DNA of 64,000 nucleotides. Origin: Marchantia polymorpha subsp. ruderalis (Eukaryota; Streptophyta; Marchantiopsida; Marchantiales; Marchantiaceae). Of the stretch, positions 31,342 to 42,220 are shown in pieces. Numbering within the stretch: position 1 is the stretch's first letter; the number at the start of each line of letters is the position of its first letter. Below the pieces are notes generated by a model, which was not told the DNA's origin, did no database searches, and worked only from the letters and a program-made list of their open reading frames with translations. Location of the stretch: positions 21,244,001-21,308,000 of the forward strand of contig AP031354.1 of the NCBI GenBank assembly GCA_037833965.1. The letters run 5' to 3'. The translations under genes and the position numbers were made by a program.

Positions 31342-33674
31342 CTATGATAGTCTCTCATCGCCGGCCCAGCTGACTTTTTCCTTGGGACCAGTGGGACCCT
31401 CTTGGCCTCCTAGTTCGTCAGGTAGCTTTTTCAACAGAGACCTCACCGAGTTTCTCAATAATGCGGGCAGAAATTTGAGCACTTTGTCGAGCTCGGTTTT
31501 AGTGTCGTACTCGATCTTCGGGCCCCATTCTCTCATGTAGTCCACCCAGGGAGGCGAAGCTGGAAACAAATCCGTTTGAGATTGATCGTCTCCGGCTTCC
31601 TTGGTTTCTCCGGCTTTCTTCGTTCCTCGGTAGTCCACAGCGATGAATTCGAAGTCGACGCTCGTGTCGAGAAAAATGTTGCTCTTGGACGTGTCGTTGC
31701 GGATCCCAATCCCGACCTTGCCATCGCCCTGAAGGTTCTCACCTTCGTGGGGATACATGGCATGCGTATTCCTGGCAGAGTACACAATGGCCCGATTCGT
31801 ACCAGGCACAAATTCAATCTCGTGAGTGTGCCACCACGTGCCAGCGGCGTGAGCGGCCATGTACAGCCGACGCATTTCGCCCGAGAAATTGTCCACCCGC
31901 ACCGTAAAATGCTCCCAATCACAAACATGCTCCCCGATCCTGCCCAGAGAGAGGTTCTTCACAGGACCCACCTTGGCGGTGCTGGATCCGTTGAAAGTGT
32001 AGAAAATCCAGCACGCCATGTCGGTGAACGTGCCACCGAACATGGGCTTGACGTGCACCAGGCCCTTGGCGGATGCGAGATCGCCCTTCTTCACTCTCTC
32101 GGCCGAGCCATCGGTCGGGAGCGCGAGCCAGAACTCATCATCGTTCGAGCCTCCGGCGGGCAAATTGGCGCCATCCTTTTCCACTCGCACGGGACTCTTG
32201 GGCGAGGCCTTCGAGTAGAGCAGCGCCCCTTGATCGAAGTACCAATTCGGCGATGAGGGCAGAAATTCCTCGTTGGGATGAAAGTAGACAGTCGGGCCGT
32301 ATTTCTGCATGATCTGCACGAGCTGCTCGTACGTGGGCATGGCCGTCATCACGCGGTTGACATTCTTCAGGCATCGCACGGGCAGGAACACCTCCTTGGT
32401 GAGTTTGGTGGCGCAGTAGACGGTGTTGACTGCGATGCCGAGCTCGTCGGGGCCGACCAGGTAGGGCTTCGTGGTCCAGGTGGAGAACGTGGTACCCTTG
32501 GACAAGGTGGACGAGTCCCACAGGAGCTCGTCGAGCTGACAGGTGTCGGTCTGATCCTCTCTCACGCAGACCAGGTCGCCTATAAGCGGCGGTCGCTCAG
32601 CGCTGGTGGTGACCAGGTAGCCGAGGTGCTTGTACCCAGCGGGCGCAACGGGTTCCCAGAAGTAGGCGAACAACTCCTGCTCCGCGTCCGCAACGGTGCT
32701 GCTCCAGAGGAGCGTGTAGTCGGAGGGATACGCGAGCGGCGGATTATCGCCCTTGATGAAGCCAGAGACGGCGAACGTCCATCCCAAACGCACCCCATAT
32801 CCAAGATTGAGCTGGCCGTAGCTGCCGAAGTAGTAGCAGCCGTCGGGAATGACGGGCTGGTAGTACGTCGCGCCCTGCTCGAAGCCCTCGCCGCTCCTCC
32901 AGATTTCCACAAATTCCGTTATTTGCTCGATTTCCAGCTCTCCCAAGTTCAGGCGCTTCTTCGCGAATCCCGTGCCTGCGCCAATGACCACGAACTTGTC
33001 CTGTGAGCCCTCTCTCCATCGTTTCTAGAGCTCTTCGGTCACGAGAGTTCAGTGGAAACTCTCGAGAGTCCGAATTTCGGTTCTTGCTTGCGGCACTACA
33101 CTGAGATTCTGATTTCCGACTTCCCGGTGCGAACATAATTTCCAGATCGAGATTTTCGACGCACGCAGCAGTAACCTCAGCAAGAAAGGATAGAATCAAT
33201 TAATTGATTGAATGATTACTCTCTCGCCTGGCATCCATGCTCTGGAATTGTGGTGTCACGAAACCTTGGAAAGAACCAGAATGCTATAGCGACATTGCGC
33301 CTGATCTTTAGACGCGCATCTGATTGATGGCGAACAATCAGGGGAGACTCTCGATAGCTCAATGCAGGAACGGAACAAAATGATAGAAAACCTAGAGGAC
33401 TAATCTACGGATGGGAGATGTGGTCGACGACTTTGAAATGTCGAGAAGATAAGAATCCCAGAGCAAATGCAAATGCTGCATCAATTGCATTCTTTGCTGC
33501 GTAGATGCTTTGGCTGAGGGCAGAGAGCTTACCGGGAGCCCAATCGGGAAGAGGTTCCGGTAGGCGGACTTTGTGAACCCAGGGGCCCGGAGTCGGAGCT
33601 GAGAGAGGCACCGCCTTGGGTTTACCCCATGGATTGATAATCTTGTCCACGCACGCAGAACACTTGGCCCACAT
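31342..33674 (-). CDS. DUF946 / VPS62-family protein
   Basis: Two exons: 33533-33674 and 31342-32975, giving ~591 aa, split by a 557-bp intron (donor GTAAGC, acceptor GCGCAG). I chose the ATG at 33674 (MWAKCSACVDKIINPWG) because it places a Cys-containing start and the motif LPEPLPDWAPG just before TGFAKKRLNLGELE, as plant DUF946 proteins have. The large exon alone has no ATG at its start, so the upstream exon is needed. Conserved blocks include FGSYGQLNLGYG (N-terminal third) and, in the C-terminal half, GEHVCDWEHFTVRVDNF, GTWWHTHEIEF and ARNTHAMYPHEG. The family is named after yeast Vps62 (vacuolar sorting); its biochemical role in plants is unknown. No signal peptide or membrane segment is seen. 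Confidence 0.9.
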
Positions 33675-33827
33675 CTTTCTTCGACCCGATTCCGAGCACC
33701 GTCTACTCTGCGGAACATAAACCCAGTCAGTAATCTCTGCAGGTCCTACTCGAATCCTCTCGACTCCTTCCGCCTGCACATCCGCCGATGCAAACCATCC
33801 ACATCCTGCTTGGCATCATCGGCCCAA

Positions 33828-33834
33828 ATTTATA
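33828..33834 (-). promoter_or_regulatory. TATA box of the DUF946 gene
   Basis: TATAAAT on the minus strand, ~155 bp upstream of the chosen ATG, predicts a start site near 33800 and a short leader. Confidence 0.5.
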
Positions 33835-36800
33835 TGCCGACTCAATCGTCCGCCACACGCGCGAAAAAGCGCAAACCAACGACGAGGACGAGGACGAAGC
33901 TGTGGAAAAATTCCTTCCTCTGCACTCCACAAAACCACCTCCACTATATCTATCTCGACACGGCGTCGAGCATCCACGCTTCCGGAGCCGCGCAGCACAG
34001 AACCAAAAGCTCGTCTCTCTGCCAGCACGGATCTTGGCGAGCGCCAAAGTTGCGAACCGAGGCCCGAATTCGACTTGACCTACAGACCAGACGAGACGAG
34101 ACGACGAGCGCACTCAACCTTCGAGCTTTCTTTCGCTCGTCAGTTCAGCATCACGCGACTTCTTCCCTGCGGTAAGTCGCCAAGTGTCGCCCGATGTCTC
34201 GACCACGTCTGGAAACGCGCCACGCCACAAACGCTGCGCTGCACTCCGTTCGTGTCGGTCGATCGATGGATGCTGTGACTTCTTCCAACCCAGTCCGCCC
34301 TCGCTCGTCGCTCCCCTCCCCGTCCTCCTCCGCTCGCTCTCTCTCCTTCCCTCTCCCTCTTCTCGTCTCGTCTCCTCTCGTCTGGCAGTGTCGATGAAAC
34401 CTAGAGGCCGCGACTCCGTGGGCCCACCTCGCGCTCATTCGCATGTCCTTTACAAGAGTACGACCATTCCTCTTCAGAGCTTGCAGCGTACAGCATATTC
34501 TGCCGAATTCTCACGTTCCCGAGCTGATTGTAACTTGTCTTTACTATTTGGCCCAATGGAAGCCGACGTACAAGTACATGACGATGTCTGTGTTGATACT
34601 CTTTACTTAGTTTTTAGTCCATTTATGGGTCAATGTATATTTTCAGATATCTTCTAGTTTCAACTAGAGGGATTTGTTTTCTTCGGCGGAATCTTTTTCC
34701 CAAATTTTTTTTTATGTTTTTAAACATGGTTTATGATAAGATTGATTGCATCTAGTCATATAATCTATCTACTTGTTCCAAGCTGCTGGGAAATCAGTAT
34801 GTAGATAGTTGCAACTTCTAATTTTTATTCTGATCATGCAATGTAGTTTTGTGTGAAAAAAAGTTGGAGATCAGCAGCAATTTCTTTGTTTCCTCCAGAT
34901 GCATATGAAGGCCAGCAGGTTGTGCAAAGATGGGAAAATAATGAGAAAGAAACCAGAACCTATCCTCCACGACGAGAAGAAAAGTTAAACTTTGAAAATT
35001 TGAAAAGGTATAAATTTAACAATTGGAGGGGCATATTTGACAATACTCTTAATTTATGAGCATATAGTTCATATGGAAGTTAAAATTTATTTCCATGTCC
35101 AATTAATTCATAAAATTTCTATTAACAAAGTAAAAATCTTCAAATAATGACAAACATTGATGCTAGTATTTGATGTCAATATTGAGATATGTCACTTATA
35201 TGAGTAAAGTGCATAGCCTTCTTATTGGGCGCGTAGGTTTCCACCATTACCACAACGTTCTATAATTGCATTGTTTGGTTACAAGATAGTATTCATTTTC
35301 TATTCTACATTGTTTTCAATTATCTAAATTTCCATGATTCATTAAGTTCCAATACAACTTGCACGTATGTGTATTCAATGTATGGTATGTGCAGTTATTT
35401 GTATTCAATAACAAATGACTGCACATATATCTCTAATGCAAAAAAGAGTAAGCATTTGGCAGTTTTTTATTTTCTCAGTCAACCTGGAATCATCGATGAG
35501 CAAAAAACATCATAATATTTGATAACACGTCTAATTGTTTCAAAGATCTAGAAGTAGAGAAAAATTATAAAAAAAAGTGGCATTGAAATTGAATCGAGAT
35601 GGATCTTAGAAGGTTTTATATCAACTTGAGTGCAACTTCTTATGTACATGGTGTATCAATGAAATCAATGCGTTCACACTAAACATGATTAGCAAGATGC
35701 TCAATAACAAGACTTTGTTTGTTCAAGACAAGATGTTGCACTAACTTGCAAAATGTTTAAAATCGTTGCATACAGTTTATCTTCAAACATTTTTTGTCTC
35801 AAATGTGTGATTCAAAAAATATCTAAAGCGCATATCAACATTTAGCAAAAAGACGTGCAAAGAACATAATAATCCAAATCATATATAGGTGAAGAAACTT
35901 TATATGAAATTTATAAAACATTGATCATTGTAACACTCAAATGCATTATTAACATTGAAAAGTTGATTTCATAGCATCGCACAATATCATCAATACAACA
36001 TATTCAATTGGGATGATATTGGCGTCAAACATAGCAAAGAAAAAATCACAACGATCTTCGGAATTAACATTTCAAGCTAGAAATTTATCACAAAAGTTAT
36101 CGAAAAGAGTGTTTGTCCACGTGCTTTGAAGAATATTCCATAAATCAATTAAACATTAGAAATTATCTATGATCATCAAGTTAAAGTCTAGCAATACACA
36201 TTGTTTTATATGCATTTGCTACGCAAGTATAATAAATTTGCCAAAAAATGAAATCGTATCTTCAATATACTTCAAGACAAGTGTTCATTTCATGTCTTTG
36301 CGATCAAAATCTTGGATCCATCTGGATTATTATAAACCTTTTTGCTATATGAAAACATGTGCATATCTTTTTTCCATCAAATGATATCGGAAATGTCAAA
36401 CTCTTGGACAAGAAATCATTTGATCTTTTGAAGTACGCTATAGTTGAGCTTAAGTGAACCATCTAATATGAGTATGAAATCTAGCAAGCGAGTTAACATG
36501 CACATAATTTTCAATTTACAATTAATGATCATACACATCTACTTGGCAAAATCAAGTCAATTTCAGATTGTATTAAGAATAATATTATTTGACGTTATTT
36601 TTTCAAAGCCAATAGTCTTACTCTCAACTCCAGCATCATTTCTAATCATTGTTGTATTGTTATATGCAATTTGAACTATGAGCAAATCTATTGATATCAA
36701 CCGTTGATGATTTGGTGTAAATTATGTAAGATTTGACTCAATGATTTGTTCTCAGCGTCCTGGATCTTGATGACACAAATATTGAGCAAATTGACAAAAT

Positions 36801-36931
36801 CTAATTGAAATGAATGCTCTTGATGATACTGGCAACAAAATTTTAATGGTGTTAGCATTGTCAAGTATGTTTTGGAACATCAATTCAGCTGACGATCATG
36901 TTGTCAAGATCTCATTTTTGTTGACCGTCAA
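33835..36931. other. Intergenic: CT-rich block, then AT-rich decayed repeats
   Basis: 34290-34390 is a pyrimidine-rich block, possibly promoter or leader of an unrecognised + strand transcript. From about 34650 the sequence becomes AT-rich with no supported ORF. Parts of 35.4-36.9 kb look like very old retroelement sequence but I cannot assign a domain. Confidence 0.35.
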
Positions 36932-37333
36932 TGTAACCATCTTTAGTTAGTTAAAACTAAAGTAAATCTAAATGTTGATATATATACTTTAGCGTGTACT
37001 AGTCATAGCTGCCACGTCAGCGATCCGCACGCTTGGTAGGTAAAGAGTGGATGTGTTAGTTGACAATGCCACATCAGCAATCCGTGTGCTTGTAGGTAAG
37101 GATTGAGTGTGTTAGTTGAGAGCGTCACGTCAGCGATCCGTGTGCTTGTTAGGGTTATCCGCCACGTCATTCATCCACTATGAGTGAGAAGGATGGTGGG
37201 GATAAGATCTTATCTCTTTGTACTTGTTGGTGAGAGCTATATAAGGGAGAGTTGAACCATTGTTGGGATCTTTCATCTTCAGAGTTTACGTTTCTATGTT
37301 TGAATGAATTTCTCTTTAAACCCTAGTGTTGCA
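36932..37333 (+). repeat. LTR-like block with tandem ACGT-core motifs
   Basis: Begins TGTAACC, ends GTTGCA, and is flanked by GTCAA / GTCGA (4 of 5 match). It holds three to four copies of a ~57-bp unit with GCCACGTCAGC (37009-37170), TATATAA at about 37239 and a plausible U5. It looks like a solo or orphan LTR. It could instead be a 5' LTR, since AGTAATCAGAG soon after weakly resembles a tRNA-Met primer site. Confidence 0.45.
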
Positions 37334-38270
37334 GTCGAGAAAAGTAATCAGAGAATCACAAATTTGATCAATTTTTTTTTTGGAATCATGTTTTTTTATA
37401 AAACTTCAAAGTAATTTTGCTCTCCAAACTCCAAAGAGTTGGTTGTTTGTTGATCTATCAACAAAAATTTGAAAGTTGGATTTTCTAAACAATTAGCAAT
37501 ATGATTTGTTGCAAATTATGTTATTGCATTAAAAAATTTAACAATTTAGATAGAAAAACATTTATAAATGTTTGACCTTTTTTTTCTCACATTTATTTAT
37601 TGTGATCATGAAAAAAATTATAATTTTAAAATTACACTTAAAACCATCATAATTGGATTATATCATGTCACAATTTTCATAATTGTTTAAGGGACATATT
37701 TGTTATCATAAATTAATGGTTTTGAAATTTAATGTATATGAGGGTACACTAGTCTATAGTCATTATTTTCTGCAAAAATGATAAATTTTTGCAAAATTAT
37801 CTTATTCCAAGTTATATTTTTAGAAAATTATTTTAACAATGCAATAGCATATGAAAAATATTGTGATAATAATTTGATAGAAATCATTCATCATTTGATA
37901 TTGACATAAACAAAGTTGATATAAAAATCTGAAATTTTTCATAATTATATTATATTATTCAACTAAAATAATTCTAATTTTATTTTGTGTCATTTTTTAT
38001 TGTATTGAGTACTTCTGTATAAAAATTTTAAAATTATTTAATTCTTAATTAACGTAAAATCTTCATTTTCATGAAGTATTTGTGCAATCTATCTACAAAA
38101 CATACAGATGCATGGGCATGTGAGACTAAATATAATATCTATACCAAAATGATTGAATTTGTTCAATTTGATGATAGTTTGGGTTTGATATCGGTAATTG
38201 TGGTTAGGCGCCAAACACGTGGGACGAACTATTCGTTCTCTCAATTCTCTTGCAAGTTTGGTGTTGAGAT
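37334..38270. other. AT-rich stretch without supported genes
   Basis: Poly-A/T runs and no convincing frame; I see nothing in it. Confidence 0.4.
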
Positions 38271-38374
38271 GATTTAGTCAACCTCCATACGGAAATGCGG
38301 GTCTGCACTAACAAACTCCATTTCCAGACAAATTATATCTCAAGAAATTATTCCGTATGGAGGTTGACTAAATC
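38271..38374. repeat. Perfect 24-bp inverted repeat with 56-bp loop
   Basis: Arms 38271-38294 and 38351-38374 are exact reverse complements; pairing stops sharply at both ends. It may be a small foldback element or the stem of a small-RNA precursor. Confidence 0.7.
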
Positions 38375-38389
38375 GACGTGTCCGCGGGG

Positions 38390-38760
38390 AAGTAAAGTTG
38401 GAAGACGAAATATCCTGTGAACTTTGCATATACCATGATCCTGTAGATGATGCTGTGATATTAATAAGCAGATTGGTTTCTAGGCTACAAGAAAAATGCA
38501 TCAGTTTTCATGCTCGGGAGTAACCATGGAGGTATCGAGATAACAACTCAAAGAATGACAAGCCCATACCCAGGCTTGAGGAAGAGTTATTGGAGTCTGC
38601 CGTATAGCGGGCGCCTATCCTGAGTGTTGAAAGTGAAGTTGTATCGGTTCAACTCATTTTCAACGTGAAGAGTACTGCATCACATTCAGACGAGCCATTT
38701 CCCTTCTGGAATACGAAACTACCATCAAGTCGTACATGAATCGACCGAAATTACCACATT
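38390..38760 (+). pseudogene. Possible decayed coding stretch, unrecognised
   Basis: One frame from 38390 reads 45, 26 and 44 codons between three stops (TAA, TAG, TGA), longer than chance in this composition. It includes acidic and Cys-containing segments (ISCELCIYHDPVDDAV). No family is recognised; it could be chance. Confidence 0.2.
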
Positions 38761-39513
38761 CCACATTTAGGATTGCAGAAGTTGACGCAGTTAAACGAAG
38801 TTAATGCGGTAAAAGAAGGGAGTGTCGTGCTACGCTCTGAAGATAGATGAAGACTTATTTTCTGAGAATCAGAAACTGACACGGACAATTCTCGTCTTCA
38901 GCATGATGATGATGAGGGCTAGCCTGGCATCACAACCTTGAGAATCAGCACGTTCTGTATACCACATGCGGAGGATAGCTTTCCTAGTCAGATAGTCCCG
39001 AGGCTAATTTTGATGATGGCCTCCTTCGAAACTATGCAAGAGGCAACACACGTAGGAGGCGAAAGTAGTTCCTGTGAGGAGCAGTAACTCTTAGACTGTA
39101 CAAATTCAAGTTCTAAAGCGTAAAACGCACTCCACAACGATCTCTACAGTTGTAAGCCGTAGGGAGAAATCGCATCCTAAATTTAAGCTCTGATTCGTTG
39201 CTCTGACGGTCTCAAACAACAGTTTCCAGATAGATACGTGTCTGGAGCTCTTCGTATGTGTTTGCCAGATCCCAACTGCCGAGTTAAAGATTTTTGGTTT
39301 TCAGATTGATCGAACCGAACAACAACAAACAAGATTAGGGGAGCCCAAAACCAGTGACAGGACAGCGATGTTCACATCAGTATGCAATACATCAGCCGGT
39401 CTAGTGAAATACGGCAGAAGTAACACGATATTGGCCGAGATCAAAATATGAAAGTCGAGTTCACTTTAACATTATTCATCTTCTTGACTTTTATCGGTAA
39501 ACTAACTTTATGC
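38761..39513. other. Intergenic, nothing supported
   Basis: No gene, repeat or RNA is recognised here. Confidence 0.35.
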
Positions 39514-39556
39514 TGTATAAAGGACAGCCTAGTCTGTCGGTTGTACCGACAGTGTC

Positions 39557-39928
39557 ATGTTAGACTGTTTTGACCTGGTGGAACGGGTATGGACCTTACC
39601 TGGTGATGCTCGATTCGCTGTGGACGAGGCCCATAATGTCTGTCCAATTTGTTTCGCAGCAGGTGTTTCATCTCAACTTTCTTATCCTTCGCCACGTCAT
39701 CAGTCCATGATATGGTCAGACAAGGTCCCTCCAGGAGTGGTTGTGGTTGAAAAGCTCATTGGAGTTCCCATCGTATTACCTCTAGATTTCTGCGTTATTC
39801 ATGCGCACTGTTCAGCTGAGACTGCTTGCCGAGCTGGTTGTGCGAAGCAAGATGGTTACTCATGGTGCCAGCTATGCTTTTCTCCTCGAGTTTCTCATTT
39901 TCCTGTTTATTATGATAACTTTAACTGA
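39557..39928 (+). CDS. Unrecognised Cys-rich small protein, 123 aa
   Basis: Starts at an ATG preceded by TATAAAG (39514-39520) and an 8-bp hairpin CTGTCGGT/ACCGACAG (39534-39552). It contains CPIC (~30), a His/Cys cluster around IHAHC and CRAGC (~83-94) and CQLC (~106), which could bind a metal. No known domain is recognised and there is no signal peptide. It may be a single exon of a larger gene or a chance frame. Confidence 0.3.
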   Translation: MLDCFDLVERVWTLPGDARFAVDEAHNVCPICFAAGVSSQLSYPSPRHQSMIWSDKVPPGVVVVEKLIGVPIVLPLDFCVIHAHCSAETACRAGCAKQDGYSWCQLCFSPRVSHFPVYYDNFN

Positions 39929-42220
39929 TTCCTAAAATTGCAATATATATATATCTGAAAATCATGTAATCTAGTACTATCGCATGCTCTTGCTTCTCTA
40001 CATGCTTTTTTCACGGGCGGCACATGGAGACAGCAAGTGTGCTTCTCTGAATAATCGTGTTGTTACCATCGACAGTTCAGCTAATTTAACGATCAAGGTT
40101 TCACCATCGTTTTTCTTCGTTTTTCTCTTCCACAGATTTACTCTGTTCTAGAAATATTGTTAGATTATACGACTCTTGCACCTTCCTCGATGTCTGTACC
40201 TCCAGTTTTCTTCCTAAGAGGGATTCCCCAGAAGTGATGTGTCGCGTCCAAATATCGAGGATAGACGATGAAACGGAGGCTTGAGCTTACAACCGGAATC
40301 CATAAAAAACCACATTTTGACGATTCAGCGTGAGGCTGATTCCTCCTGTTTTCTCCCTTCGCCTAAGTATCGAAACTCTCTACTAGTCTCGAGAGGCCAG
40401 TATACAGTCTATCTTGTTGCCTAAGAAGTAAATAAGTCGATAAAATTCCTCCTCAAAGACGTTCCCAAGTACGCACAGCAAATATATTTTAGTTGTGCCT
40501 CAGTGTTATAGAACTCACAACGTTACCATCACATGAACAGCATATTCACTAATAACGTAACACTAGAACTTGTCGACATGCCACTGTTCACAAGAAGTCA
40601 AACTCGAGGTCAACAAACGATATAGTGAAGAGAACCACAATGAGGAATTCAACGATGCTCCGGAACAAGTAAGAGTGACGTGCATAGTGCCCAACGGAGA
40701 TATTATTTTATAATCATTTTGTGATACACTTATGCATAAACGGATCGTCCATCCCACACTTCTACACCAAGAAAGAATACTACGTGATATGGCAATGAAC
40801 TGACCAAAAAGTTCTAAAAGCTGTGCTACGCTGCAAGATCGACTTTGTGGGCTCATACAACAGATAATGCATTCGCAGACGAGCCGGTGACCAAAACATT
40901 CGATTTTATTTTCGTGCAGCCAAGACTGCATCGTGCACATCATTGAATTTACAACTAGGACGATTTGCTAAGATACTGAAAGCGGGTAGGCGTAAACAAA
41001 ATACAATACATACAACAGTCCTCCCAACCCACGATGACAAGATTATCAATAAAAGAAACTCTTTGGTACTGACCCAAGGGATGCAGGCAGAGCTCATTCA
41101 TTGGGTTTGTTGGCGAGGAATGAGGCTATATAATTTATCAGCAAATTTGTTACCAAAGAACTCATCTAATCTTTTGTTTCCTCACAGTACAATACGAGTC
41201 CTCACTTCGGGGTCTGGGCTCGAAAAGAGCACAATCAACCAACGGAGCTAAAAATGTTCTCATCATCAATCACAGGAGCTAAGACTTTAGAAACATTCCT
41301 GACATGGAAATTTGAAAGGTGAAACGCCAGGTTTGTCACTGCATACAGAACTTGTCCTCACCATGACTTCCATATGAAGGACTTCCATGTAAATAGTGAG
41401 CGGCCGCCATCACGACATGGATGCATTAGATGAACAAGTCAACAATTCACCGTGAATGCACTAGTGGAACAATTCAGGGAAAGAATGATTCTAGACTTTA
41501 TACTCCTTTTCATGTAAGCGCCAAGAAAATTTACGGTTAGAATAATGGGACAAGTGGCCTGCTTAGATTGCCCTTCCTACAACTTGCAGCCTGTTTCAAA
41601 GACAGCTCCAGAAGGTTGATGAATCAAGAAGAAAGCCTAAAGAAAGGAACGATGAGATCATGGATTTCGAAATGACTCTTGCCGGCGCAGAGGAAAATCA
41701 TCACTGTCCATCTCATCCTCAGGACGCTTGAGACTCCCTGTTCCAATGGATAGGCGGTGAGTCATGGAGGGTTGAAGGCCCCCATAAATACCTACAAGTC
41801 CAAATCCCCACAGCGAGCTACAATCAGGGCCTACCCTAACCCTAGACCTTTAGGCAAAAAAAGTTCGCAGTACTATGTTACTTCAATCGAACTATAGACA
41901 GATCTTCTCAACAACGTTACAAAAATAATATAAATTGTAATATTTGTATGTCTTCTATGTACGCATCACTTGCCCTTTTAAGACTCAAAGAGTCGTGAGC
42001 AAAGTAATTACCGTAGGTGAACTTAACTATGCCATCATATTAACATTGCAATTAAATACATAAAAGCAGGCCCTAAGACATTTAAATATGCCATAAGGAC
42101 GTTTCCAGTTAACCTAAATCACAGGCACGGACCTTCTAACATGCCGTTTGCAAACAAAATTTCACATCAACCAATATGGAATGAATTGAAACAACAAGCG
42201 AGGGAAGAAAGCAGTAGAGA
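39929..42220. other. Intergenic region left of the NIPA gene
   Basis: 2.3 kb of moderate composition. Several ~100-codon frames exist (for example 40563-40943, -) but none shows a domain. The right end is the likely 3' untranslated region of the NIPA gene. Confidence 0.35.

Noticed and set aside
31576-33006. Long plus-strand frames opposite the DUF946 gene
   Set aside because: Shadows of the GC-rich coding exon on the other strand.
34853-35059. 68-codon plus frame
   Set aside because: Short, charged, in AT-rich sequence, no homology recognised.
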